Assembly (NCBI RefSeq): GCF_018310695.1 | Contig: NZ_JAGXCY010000015.1 | Span: forward strand, 1-64,000 | From: Paenibacillus sp. Marseille-Q4541 | GTDB lineage: Bacteria; Bacillota; Bacilli; Paenibacillales; Paenibacillaceae | Reading direction: 5' to 3' | DNA length: 64,000 bases | Shown: one piece after another, positions 56,722-64,000 of the stretch | Position numbering within the stretch: position 1 is the first letter of the stretch | Layout of the letters: the number at the start of each line of letters is the position of its first letter | Program-made: the position numbers and the translations under genes | The notes under the pieces: model-generated | Told to the model about the DNA's origin: nothing | Database searches by the model: none | What the model saw: only the letters and a program-made list of their open reading frames with translations

Positions 56722-56727
56722 GAAGAA

Positions 56728-57157
56728 GCATGATTTTGGAAAGCGAATATTCAACTCCTATTTAGGATCTTTCCAAGCAGATAATCTTTGACCACTTCCT
56801 TAAGGAAGTCAAGGCCATACGGACAGCCGGGTCAAATGCCGATTGGCAACTTTCGTTGCCTTATTGATTGAGTTAAAAGCTCAAATTTTATAAGTTGGTT
56901 ACTTTACAACCAGTGCATATGCACACAACTTGTGAAACGGTCAATAAGAGTGGTAAAAGTAATTATTTGCTATATAGACTCTGATCCTAACATCGTATAT
57001 TTGAATATTAAGAGCCTTTCCATGAAACGATGAGTTTTATGATTGACTGACGATCACGCAAGTGGTTTGTCCCGTCATGTTTATTGGAACTTTCTTATTA
57101 TTTGACTATATGGAAGCAAGTGTGATGCGCATGGTGCGTGTTTCGCTTGCTTTTTTT
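56728..57157 (+). promoter_or_regulatory. Long structured leader of the polyamine operon
   Basis: A series of hairpins precedes a terminator. TTGGAAAG pairs with CTTTCCAA at 56736-56775; CTTCC/GGAAG lies in a TTGAC...GTCAA stem near 56787-56811. GGCAAC/GTTGCC is at about 56845-56860, TTGAG/CTCAA at 56867-56884 and AAGTTG/CAACTT enclosing GTGCATATGCAC at 56892-56931. The arrangement suggests a riboswitch or other attenuator, but it did not match any riboswitch class I know. Confidence 0.45.
57111..57157 (+). terminator. Leader terminator ahead of the polyamine operon
   Basis: AAGCAAG pairs with CTTGCTT around an inner GCGC/GTGC stem, followed by seven T. It ends 48 bases upstream of the first start codon, so read-through must be controlled for expression. 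Confidence 0.7.
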
Positions 57158-57205
57158 GTTGCCGTTTTACATAAAAAAAATTAATTTGGAATAGGAGATT
57201 GAAAA

Positions 57206-58444
57206 ATGGGAAAAGCACTAATCATTGGCGCCGGCGGCGTAGCTTCTGTATCAATTCACAAATGCGTTCAAAACAGCGAGGTATTCGAAGAAATCTGCAT
57301 CGCTAGCCGTACGAAGTCCAAATGCGATGAGCTAAAAGCAAAATTGGACGGTGGCAAAACCAAAATTACGACCGCACAGGTCGATGCAGACAACGTAGAC
57401 GAGTTGATTGCTCTGATTAACGAAGTCAAACCGGATATCGTCATGAACCTGGCTCTGCCTTACCAAGATTTGACGATCATGGATGCTTGCCTGGCCACCA
57501 AAACGAACTACATGGATACAGCTAACTATGAGCCGGAAGATACGGCGAAATTCGAATACAAATGGCAATGGGATTACCGCGAACGTTTTGAAAAAGCTGG
57601 AATCACAGCTCTTTTGGGAAGCGGATTTGACCCAGGCGTAACGGGTGTATTTTCCGCCTATGCGCTGAAACACTATTTTGACGAAATTGAATATATCGAC
57701 ATTCTGGATTGCAACGGCGGGGATCACGGCTATCCTTTCGCAACCAACTTCAACCCGGAAATCAATATCCGCGAAGTGTCCGCTAATGGACGCTACTGGG
57801 AAAACGGACAATGGATCGAAACGAAACCGATGGAAATCAAACGTGAGTATAACTTCGCTGAAGTCGGCCAAAAGGACATGTACCTTCTGTATCATGAAGA
57901 GCTTGAATCCCTTGCGCAAAACATGCCTGGACTGAAACGTATCCGTTTCTTCATGACTTTCGGTCAAAGCTACATCATGCACTTAAAAGCACTTGAAAAC
58001 GTAGGAATGACCTCCATCGAACCGATCGAATTTGAAGGAAAACAAATCATTCCGCTTCAATTCCTAAAGGCTGTGCTCCCGGACCCTGCTTCCCTCGGAC
58101 CACGTACGGTGGGCAAGACGAACATCGGCTGTATCTTCAAAGGGAAAAAAGACGGCCAAGATAAGACTTACTATGTCTACAATGTGTGCGACCATCAAGA
58201 GTGTTATAAAGAAGTGGGCTCCCAAGCCATCTCCTATACAACCGGCGTGCCTGCCATGATCGGCGCGGCAATGGTCATGACCGGCAAATGGAATAAACCG
58301 GGCGTATTCAATATCGAAGAGTTCGATCCGGATCCATTCATGGAAGAGCTAAACAAATGGGGACTTCCATGGGTAGAAGACTTCAATCCGGTGCTGGTTG
58401 ACGCATTGCCTGAGGAAGCAAAACAGACGGAGGTCGTTCGCTAA
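57206..58444 (+). CDS. Carboxynorspermidine/carboxyspermidine dehydrogenase
   Basis: 412 residues of the saccharopine dehydrogenase-like family. The Rossmann start is KALIIGAGGVASVSIHKC (3-20), and MNLALPYQDLTIMDACLATK and LLGSGFDPGVTGVFSAYA are typical of CANSDH/CASDH. It condenses putrescine or diaminopropane with aspartate semialdehyde using NADPH, giving carboxyspermidine or carboxynorspermidine. AGGAG lies 8 bases before the ATG. The decarboxylase gene follows after one base. Confidence 0.9.
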   Translation: MGKALIIGAGGVASVSIHKCVQNSEVFEEICIASRTKSKCDELKAKLDGGKTKITTAQVDADNVDELIALINEVKPDIVMNLALPYQDLTIMDACLATKTNYMDTANYEPEDTAKFEYKWQWDYRERFEKAGITALLGSGFDPGVTGVFSAYALKHYFDEIEYIDILDCNGGDHGYPFATNFNPEINIREVSANGRYWENGQWIETKPMEIKREYNFAEVGQKDMYLLYHEELESLAQNMPGLKRIRFFMTFGQSYIMHLKALENVGMTSIEPIEFEGKQIIPLQFLKAVLPDPASLGPRTVGKTNIGCIFKGKKDGQDKTYYVYNVCDHQECYKEVGSQAISYTTGVPAMIGAAMVMTGKWNKPGVFNIEEFDPDPFMEELNKWGLPWVEDFNPVLVDALPEEAKQTEVVR

Positions 58445-58445
58445 T

Positions 58446-59573
58446 ATGCGGTTTGAGGAATTGCCGACACCTTGTTTTGTAGTCGATGAAGCGCTCATCG
58501 AAAAAAACCTGAAAATTCTGAATGGCGTCATGCAGCGTACGGGAGCCAAGATTGTACTGGCACAAAAAGCTTTTTCCATGACCGCCATGTATCCCCTTAT
58601 CGGACAATACTTGAGCGGCACGACAGCGAGTGGTTTATTCGAAGCACGGCTGGGTCACGAAGAAATGGGTAAAGAAAATCACGTCTTTGCCCCTGCCTAT
58701 CGTGAAGATGAAATCGACGAGATTGTTTCCATTTGCGACCATATCATCTTTAATTCCTTCTCCCAGCTGGAAAAGTTTAAAGGGAAAGCCATTAAAGCCG
58801 GCAATAAGATAGGCCTTCGCATCAACCCGGAATGTTCAACGCAAGTAGGACATGAAATCTATGATCCCTGCTCACCTGGGTCCAGATTCGGTGTGAAACG
58901 GGAGGATTTCGAGACGGAACTACTGGAAGGCGTTACGGGACTGCACTTCCATACCCTTTGTCAACAGAACTCGGACGATTTAGAGACCACGCTGAATGCA
59001 GTCGAAGAAAAGTTCGGCCCATGGTTGCCGCAGATGGAATGGATCAATTTCGGTGGCGGTCACCATATCACAAGAGACGACTATGATATTCCAAGACTCG
59101 AAGCTTGCATTTCGCGAATGCAGGATAAATACGGCTTGGAAGTCTACCTTGAACCCGGAGAAGCCATCGCGCTCAATGCGGGCTATATGGTCACCTCCGT
59201 ACTGGATATCCATAAGAACGGCATCGAGATTGCGATTGTGGACACGTCGGCAACCTGTCATATGCCGGATGTTCTAGAAATGCCGTATCGTCCGCCACTT
59301 GTTGGTTCGGGCGAAGCCGGGGAGAAGTCATTCACCTATCGGCTTGGGGGTCCGACATGCCTTACTGGCGATGTCATCGGAGACTATTCCTTCGATCAGC
59401 CCCTGAAGATCGGTGACAGATTGGTGTTCGAAGACATGGCGATTTACTCCATGGTCAAAACTAACACCTTCAACGGAATGCCGCTGCCAGCGATCGCCGT
59501 TCAGGAGAAAGACGGTAATTGCCGAATCGTGCGCGAGTTTGGCTATCAGGATTTTAAGATGAGACTAGCTTAA
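58446..59573 (+). CDS. nspC: Carboxynorspermidine/carboxyspermidine decarboxylase
   Basis: 375 residues of the alanine racemase-fold PLP decarboxylases. The opening LPTPCFVVDEALIEKNLKIL, PLP lysine in VLAQKAF (about K40) and the CHMPDVLEMPYRPPL segment identify NspC. It removes carbon dioxide to give spermidine or norspermidine. ATG at 58446 follows the upstream stop by one base, with GGAGG at about 58430. The two genes form one operon. Confidence 0.92.
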   Translation: MRFEELPTPCFVVDEALIEKNLKILNGVMQRTGAKIVLAQKAFSMTAMYPLIGQYLSGTTASGLFEARLGHEEMGKENHVFAPAYREDEIDEIVSICDHIIFNSFSQLEKFKGKAIKAGNKIGLRINPECSTQVGHEIYDPCSPGSRFGVKREDFETELLEGVTGLHFHTLCQQNSDDLETTLNAVEEKFGPWLPQMEWINFGGGHHITRDDYDIPRLEACISRMQDKYGLEVYLEPGEAIALNAGYMVTSVLDIHKNGIEIAIVDTSATCHMPDVLEMPYRPPLVGSGEAGEKSFTYRLGGPTCLTGDVIGDYSFDQPLKIGDRLVFEDMAIYSMVKTNTFNGMPLPAIAVQEKDGNCRIVREFGYQDFKMRLA

Positions 59574-59577
59574 TAAA

Positions 59578-59617
59578 TAAAAAGCCTTAACCCTATATAT
59601 CAGGGTTAAGGCTTTTT
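59578..59617. terminator. Terminator after nspC
   Basis: AAAAAGCCTTAACCCT pairs perfectly with its complement around a 6-base loop and is followed by TTTTTATT. Confidence 0.85.
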
Positions 59618-59666
59618 ATTTATTTTTGCCGTCACTTATGTATGGTTCAGCGTGTTTGATTTTCAG

Positions 59667-59776
59667 CCACCCTGCCGTTAGCTTAGATAGTTTAGGTTAT
59701 CTGAATAATTTCGCCATTTATTCGATAGAAAAAGCAGTCGATCATGACTGATCGACTCCATTCAACTATCGTTTCT
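59667..59776 (+). repeat. A repeat, complete but long and diverged
   Basis: CACCCTGCCGTTAGCTTAG, about 50 bases further AAAAAGCAGTCGATCATGAC with GATCGACT, then TTCAACTATCGTTTCTC. The right end runs into the stop region of the gene at 59778. Confidence 0.65.
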
Positions 59777-59777
59777 C

Positions 59778-60098
59778 TTATCCTTTATAACTTTCTCTCC
59801 TCTTGGATATAAGTACGTATGAAATTGAGTGGGCTCCATGTATTAATACTAGAATTCCCCATAAGAGAGTTACTCCATTCAATTGGTTGCTTTTGTGAAT
59901 TAAGACGAAATCTAAAAATGAGTTTAGGTTAAATAAAATCCACTCACCCATAGGGTTAAGTTTAAAGGCATGCCATGTATCGTAATCATCAAAGACAAAA
60001 AATAATAGCTGTGCAAGTGCAAAAATACATAAATGCATATACCAAGCAATAAGAGTTCTGCTCAATAGACAGGATGGTTTTCCATTTCCTACTGGCAT
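59778..60098 (-). CDS. Small membrane protein of unknown function
   Basis: 106 residues with hydrophobic segments near 15-37, 52-66 and 75-96. No family was recognised. GGGGGA precedes the ATG at good distance. It is the last gene after the ABC operon on the minus strand, 66 bases past the permease stop, and may be co-transcribed with it. Confidence 0.5.
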   Translation of the reverse strand: MPVGNGKPSCLLSRTLIAWYMHLCIFALAQLLFFVFDDYDTWHAFKLNPMGEWILFNLNSFLDFVLIHKSNQLNGVTLLWGILVLIHGAHSISYVLISKRRESYKG

Positions 60099-60163
60099 TT
60101 TATTCCCCCAATCCTTTTTAATTTTACTAGAAACTGTACATTGCCCTCAGAAACAAATAAGGC

Positions 60164-60790
60164 CTATAAATCCTTTCTGGTAAACAGGTATTTGGTTAAG
60201 TAATAAGAAGCCACAAATACCAAAAAAATACCCATTAAAACAAGAAATAAAGTTTGATCTCCGTTCACCTCTTTCTTGCTCATCATATCTAAGAAGATCG
60301 CTACAGGTTGTGCGAGAATTATAATGGAGATCATAAATACTGCATTAATAATACCGGCTCCTTTTTTACTAAACGCATAAAAAAGAGGCATGTAGATTGA
60401 AATTAATACAAGTAGTAGTCCTATTGAAATTAGGATATCCATGATCCCATATTCCGGCTTATTTAGCTGTGGGAACATAAGCTCAACAAGCCAGTGAATT
60501 CCGTAAGACGTAAGAACTCCGAAAAGGGTATATAAGATGGTGGTAATGTATTTGGCCAGCACAATATGTCCACGGCTAATCGGCAGCGTTACCAAAAAAT
60601 TATGGTTATAGTTTTTAATATCGGTCATCGTTGCGAGGAGTATTGAGCCAAAAGCCGTATAGATACCTACAAAATAAATAGACATTTCACTTTTGGGGAT
60701 AAAAGTGACACTGAATACAACGAGATAAAGTAGGATCGTCCTTAGGGAGCTTTTTAAAACGATGAAATCTTTCCTAAGCAAGTTAAGCAT
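60164..60790 (-). CDS. ABC-2 type transporter permease
   Basis: 208 residues with six membrane segments and the pattern MTDIKNYNHNFLVTLPISRG followed by HIVLAKYI, typical of ABC2_membrane_5 permeases. It would form the membrane part of the exporter with the ATPase encoded upstream; the genes overlap by 8 bases. Such GntR-ABC-permease operons (YtrABC-like) respond to cell-wall antibiotics; the substrate here is unknown. Confidence 0.85.
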   Translation of the reverse strand: MLNLLRKDFIVLKSSLRTILLYLVVFSVTFIPKSEMSIYFVGIYTAFGSILLATMTDIKNYNHNFLVTLPISRGHIVLAKYITTILYTLFGVLTSYGIHWLVELMFPQLNKPEYGIMDILISIGLLLVLISIYMPLFYAFSKKGAGIINAVFMISIIILAQPVAIFLDMMSKKEVNGDQTLFLVLMGIFLVFVASYYLTKYLFTRKDL

Positions 60791-61649
60791 TCATTCGTCC
60801 TCCCTTTGTAGTAAAATACATGATGTCCTCTAGAGTTGGTTTTTCTAAAAGAGCATAATCCCCAAATAATTGAGTCACCTGGTCGCTTGTATCTACTAAT
60901 CCCTCAAAACCAAGTGGTGTCTCTCGAATCCCGATAAATTCATTTCGTATATCCGAATCAAGTAGCTGTAAATCACCCTTTACGATTGTATATCGTTCAA
61001 ATATATTTTCTCTTGTATCATTGAATACAATTTTTCCGCGATTGATGAAAGTAATGTAATCAGCAATACGATCCAGATCCGTCACGATATGCGTGGAGAA
61101 GATAATTGAATTTTGCTCATCCTGCATCATATCTGCAAGCAAATACAACAGTTCCCTCCTGAATACCGGATCCAGTCCAGAAGTCGGCTCATCCATAATA
61201 AGTAACTCCGCTTCATGTGATAAAGCTAAAGCAAGAGAAAATTTAATTTTCATACCCTTGGATAAGTCCTCAATCTTCTTCTTGGGAGACAATTCAAATT
61301 GATCAAGATAGCTGTTAAACTTTTGATCGTTCCATTTCTTATAGAATGGTGCGATCATCTTCTTCGTATCCCCAATCGTAAGATGCTCATAATAGAAGCA
61401 ATCATCCGATACAATACCTACACGTTGCTTAATTTCAACTTCATGATTTGGCATTTCAAGACCGAATATCTTTACATTCCCGGAATCTGGTCGAATCATG
61501 CCAAGCATCATCTTAATCAAGGTGCTTTTCCCAACTCCATTTGGACCTATAATCCCGGTAATATACCCCCTTTTTACCTCTAAGGAAACATTATCGACAG
61601 TAAATTGAGGGTAAGTCTTTGAAAGATTACTTAATTCTATTACATTCAC
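60783..61649 (-). CDS. ABC transporter ATP-binding protein
   Basis: 288 residues. Walker A GPNGVGKST is at about 36-44, Q-loop region GIVSDDCFYYEHLT, signature LSKGMKIKF, Walker B LLIMDEPTSGLDP and switch FSTHIVTDLD. The C-terminal extension (about 215-288) is usual for this exporter group. The start overlaps the GntR gene stop by 4 bases (ATGA), so translation is coupled. Confidence 0.92.
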   Translation of the reverse strand: MNVIELSNLSKTYPQFTVDNVSLEVKRGYITGIIGPNGVGKSTLIKMMLGMIRPDSGNVKIFGLEMPNHEVEIKQRVGIVSDDCFYYEHLTIGDTKKMIAPFYKKWNDQKFNSYLDQFELSPKKKIEDLSKGMKIKFSLALALSHEAELLIMDEPTSGLDPVFRRELLYLLADMMQDEQNSIIFSTHIVTDLDRIADYITFINRGKIVFNDTRENIFERYTIVKGDLQLLDSDIRNEFIGIRETPLGFEGLVDTSDQVTQLFGDYALLEKPTLEDIMYFTTKGGRMNA

Positions 61650-61987
61650 TGTGTTTGTTCCTCCTCAAATAGCAAAGTCAGATGATCTATTAAATCTTGA
61701 TGACTCATGCTTAATTCCTTACTTTCTTGAATAATCTCAATCATTTTTCCTTCAAGTCGCTTCATGCGCTGCTCCCGAATGAAATCTTTATTTGCACCAG
61801 ATACGAAACATCCCTTACCAACAACGGAGTCGATTAGCTTCTCCTTTTCAAGCTCTTCATAAGCTCGCTTGGTTGTTATTACACTAACCTGCAAGTCCTT
61901 AGCAAGCTGTCTAATTGAGGGAAGGCTATCTCCTGCACTCAGTTCTCCACTTAGGATGCTCTGTCTAATTTGGTTCATAATTTGCAC
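61646..61987 (-). CDS. GntR-family regulator (YtrA type)
   Basis: 113 residues are certain from GTG 61987: winged helix with QIRQSILSGELSAGDSLPSI and QLAKDLQVSVITTKRAYEEL, then a short helical C-terminus typical of the YtrA subfamily. The frame extends 14 codons further to 62029 as KIIITNASSDPIYV, the normal start of this family. AGAGGTGA lies 6 bases before an ATC codon at 62029, so ATC may be the true start. It probably represses this operon through the palindrome at 62054. Confidence 0.85.
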   Translation of the reverse strand: MQIMNQIRQSILSGELSAGDSLPSIRQLAKDLQVSVITTKRAYEELEKEKLIDSVVGKGCFVSGANKDFIREQRMKRLEGKMIEIIQESKELSMSHQDLIDHLTLLFEEEQTQ

Positions 61988-62053
61988 GTAAATCGGATCG
62001 CTTGATGCATTGGTAATTATAATTTTGATGTTCGCTCACCTCTTAACATAATA

Positions 62054-62076
62054 GTGTATATATATACTATATACAC
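62054..62076. promoter_or_regulatory. Probable GntR operator
   Basis: GTGTATAT and ATATACAC form a perfect 8-bp inverted repeat with a 7-base spacer, 25 bases upstream of the probable regulator start. Its AT-rich sequence also contains -10-like TATACT. Confidence 0.6.
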
Positions 62077-62332
62077 CTTGGACGGTTATGTGTCAATTCT
62101 ACACGTAATTATTTTCAATTACTCCTAGTTTTGAATAACGTAGCAAGCAAAGTTTTTCTGCGTTCGATAACAATGCTATATTGCATAGAACAGTATTTTT
62201 GAAGTAATGTCTGCATTCTAATTGGATAAGTATTGTACGACGCTGACCATCAACCATCAAACCAAAGTCCATTGCATTCAGACGGACCGGACGTTAAGAT
62301 TCTAGTAAATACATTTACTAGGAGAGTCACTC

Positions 62333-63169
62333 ATGACGATTAGCGTTCCTTTGCCTTGGAGAGAAGTTCTTACAGACGAGGCCACTCACACCATTACTGG
62401 CGATGTCTGGATTATCGACGCATTCCCGATCCCGAAGCTGCAGACGGAGCGTAGAGTTTGGATTTATTTGCCGAGGAGCTATAACAAAGGGGATCGGAGC
62501 TACCCGGTCTTCTATATGCATGATGGACAGAATGTATTCAATCAAGCGACGTCCTGGGGAACTGAGTGGGGCGTCGACGAAACGTTGGAGCAGATGACGC
62601 TAGAGGATCCCGCGCTTGAGGCAATTGTGGTCGCTATTGATCATGGAGGCGACGAACGCAACAATGAATATAACTTCACAATTAACGCAGAATATGGCTT
62701 CGGTGGCAAAGGAGAGGCGTACGCCGAGTTCCTGGCGGAGACGCTCAAACCTTATATCGACAGCCACTACCGGACGCTTCCTGAACCGGAGCATACGATA
62801 ATTGCCGGAAGCTCGTTCGGCGCCTATGTTTCGCTGTTTACCGCCATTCGCTATCCGGATTGTTTTGGCCGTGTGGGTGGGATTTCCTTCGTTATGTGGC
62901 ACGACAACGGTGCGATCATTCAATTGATCCAGCAGTCTGTTCTTTCCCCAGGGTTGCGCGTCTACCTAAGCATCGGAGAACTAGAAACCGACAATCCTGA
63001 CTTTAATCAGACTGCCTACGAGCACGTTGCACTGGCCCGCGAGACGATAATAGCATCAGGGGTCCCGGAGAGCCGCATTCGATTTGATGTTGTTACCGGC
63101 GGAACGCACCACGAATCCACGTGGAGCCCACTGTTCCCCGAGGTACACCGGTGGCTGCTCCAGCCATAA
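62333..63169 (+). CDS. Alpha/beta hydrolase, putative esterase (PF00756-like)
   Basis: 278 residues. Serine elbow GSSFGAY (S161), and His in TGGTHHESTW (about H259/H260). RRVWIYLPRSYNKGDRSYPV and FYMHDGQNVFN are typical of the enterochelin-esterase/antigen 85-like group. No signal peptide, so cytoplasmic. AGGAGAG lies before the ATG. A following HxlR tail remnant suggests a lost regulator. Substrate unknown. Confidence 0.87.
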   Translation: MTISVPLPWREVLTDEATHTITGDVWIIDAFPIPKLQTERRVWIYLPRSYNKGDRSYPVFYMHDGQNVFNQATSWGTEWGVDETLEQMTLEDPALEAIVVAIDHGGDERNNEYNFTINAEYGFGGKGEAYAEFLAETLKPYIDSHYRTLPEPEHTIIAGSSFGAYVSLFTAIRYPDCFGRVGGISFVMWHDNGAIIQLIQQSVLSPGLRVYLSIGELETDNPDFNQTAYEHVALARETIIASGVPESRIRFDVVTGGTHHESTWSPLFPEVHRWLLQP

Positions 63170-63195
63170 AGCCTATTTACACTTACAAGATTAAT

Positions 63196-63226
63196 AAGAC
63201 CCGCGCGAGGTGCGGGTCTTCTATTT
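63196..63226 (+). terminator. Terminator after the esterase
   Basis: AAGACCCGC pairs with GCGGGTCTT around a 7-base loop, then TCTATTTT. Confidence 0.75.
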
Positions 63227-63255
63227 TAATGGAAAAGAACTAATATTTTTTAATG

Positions 63256-63384
63256 ATGACTGAATCAGATGGGATGATAAAACGGTTAAAATACCCTCAA
63301 GTTCCCCAAAAAGTCGAATATAGTCTCACAGAGAAAGTAGAAACCTTATTGCCCGTTTTGGAAGGGTTATATGAGCGGGAGTAA
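63256..63384 (+). pseudogene. C-terminal remnant of an HxlR-family regulator
   Basis: 42 codons read MTESDGMIKRLKYPQVPQKV then EYSLTEKVETLLPVLEGLYE, the wing and last helix of HxlR-type winged-helix regulators. The DNA-binding helix and the N-terminal Cys are missing. The ATG is internal, so no functional product is expected. Confidence 0.65.
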
Positions 63385-63477
63385 AGAACTTTAAATCCAT
63401 TTTTTATCTCCTTTACACAACTGCCTTTCATTTTCTAAGATTACAGGTCATTAGGATTTCCTTATAACGAAGCATAT

Positions 63478-63503
63478 AAAAAGGGAGCGAAATTCGCTCC
63501 CTT
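63478..63503 (-). terminator. Terminator for the right-edge gene
   Basis: GGGAGCGAA pairs with TTCGCTCCC around one base; on the minus strand TTTTTATATG follows. It lies about 90 bases past the stop of the YxjG-like gene. Confidence 0.75.
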
Positions 63504-63590
63504 CACCTAATAAAATCATCTAACCTGTATAATATTCGATAGCCTTATCCATTCCATCCCTAACTAGGTACAGCTTAAGATACAGAAAAA

Positions 63591-64000
63591 TTAATTCCAA
63601 ACCTCATCTGCAATTTCTTTAACAAAACGAAGTTTCCGCCATTGCTGTTCTTCGGTTAGAATATTGCCTTCCTCCGTAGATGAAAAGCCACATTGCGGAC
63701 TTAAGCATAGCTGTTCAAGCGGTACATAGGGAGCTGCTTCTGCTATGCGGGCTTTAATCTTTTCTTTATCTTCCAATTCACCGGATTTCGATGTTATTAA
63801 TCCTAATACAATTTTTAAATTTTTGCGATTTACATATTTTAAAGGCTCAAAACCTCCTGATCGTTCATCATCGAATTCCAGGAACAACCCATCTACATGT
63901 AAACCACCAAAAATCGTTTCAGAAGCGTAATCATATCCCCCGCTTGCGAAGAAATTAGATTTATAATTACCACGGCAAATGTGCATGGTTATGACTAAAT
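63591..64000 (-). CDS. YxjG/MetE-like methionine synthase family, cut by the window edge
   Basis: The last part of a cobalamin-independent methionine synthase C-domain-like protein. MHICRGNYKSNFFASGGYDY carries the HxCxGN motif, where His and Cys bind zinc; later LGLITSKSGELEDKEKIKAR and LCLSPQCGFSST carry the second zinc Cys. YxjG/YxjH proteins transfer methyl groups to homocysteine or related thiols. The frame is open to base 64000, so the first ATG seen (63986) is internal and the 5' part lies outside. Confidence 0.85.
   Translation of the reverse strand, partial: LVITMHICRGNYKSNFFASGGYDYASETIFGGLHVDGLFLEFDDERSGGFEPLKYVNRKNLKIVLGLITSKSGELEDKEKIKARIAEAAPYVPLEQLCLSPQCGFSSTEEGNILTEEQQWRKLRFVKEIADEVWN

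Noticed and set aside
56728..57157. Known riboswitch upstream of the polyamine genes
   Set aside because: None of the consensus cores I know could be found, so no class name is given.

Overview
The window looks like chromosomal DNA of a Paenibacillus-like, spore-forming Firmicute. The evidence is a xylan locus with an SLH-anchored GH10 xylanase, intracellular GH10 and GH43 enzymes, an LplA/LplB/YtcP-type sugar transporter and YesM/YesN-type signalling; a CotF-like spore coat gene; stalk-domain secreted proteins; strong GGAGG ribosome sites with frequent TTG/GTG starts; and low to moderate GC. No rRNA, tRNA, CRISPR array, intact transposase or phage module was seen.

Layout. 0-3 kb: small membrane or secreted proteins, one frameshifted, and a methyltransferase. 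3.4-5.5 kb: PhyH-type dioxygenase with an AraC regulator. 5.6-6.7 kb: eroded sporulation-type locus (adhB tail, yraE-like and yraD-like genes) beside the tail of a lost sugar-binding protein. 6.9-13.5 kb: MRJP/yellow-like protein, CPT-like kinase, a broken stalk-domain protein, an ABC-F ATPase, a broken amidohydrolase, a group II intron tail and a metallophosphoesterase. 14.4-17.5 kb: sugar O-acetyltransferase, MATE exporter and divergent AraC regulator. 18-20.3 kb: type I methionine aminopeptidase and an unusual duplicated-motif membrane protein with a 42-residue partner.

21-35.3 kb is one coherent xylan-utilisation region, all on the minus strand. In transcription order it runs: response regulator, sensor kinase, response regulator, solute-binding lipoprotein, two permeases, a GH43 tail remnant, intracellular GH10, GH43, then the large secreted GH10-SLH xylanase. 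The surface xylanase would cut xylan, the ABC system import the oligomers, and the intracellular GH10 and GH43 finish them. No GH67 alpha-glucuronidase is present.

35.4-56.3 kb is an accessory stretch of mostly single-gene units on the minus strand (GH38 mannosidase, DinB, an extra FabZ, ANT(4')-like nucleotidyltransferase, DUF4256, VanW, MDR oxidoreductase with ArsR, alpha/beta hydrolase, a GC-rich foreign-looking MurD, two VOC proteins). Many units are separated by two families of dispersed repeats, called A and B here. 56.7-59.6 kb: a two-gene carboxyspermidine-type polyamine operon behind a roughly 480-nt structured leader that ends in a terminator. 59.8-62.1 kb: a GntR-ABC-permease operon. 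62.3-63.2 kb: an esterase. The right edge cuts a YxjG/MetE-like gene.

The most unusual feature is the A/B repeat system. About 19 A and 13 B copies, complete or partial, are all in the same orientation. Most lie just downstream of minus-strand genes and carry a hairpin plus T-run that would end transcription of that gene. A and B are fused in four places, and the central hairpin of A differs between copies. Many genes here are decayed; several breaks fall in homopolymer runs, so sequencing error cannot be excluded without reads. Long gaps hold little beyond what is listed; nothing was recognised in 2147-2543, most of 2907-3200, 14044-14395, 18915-19354, 20221-20700, 50319-50554 or 54872-55275.
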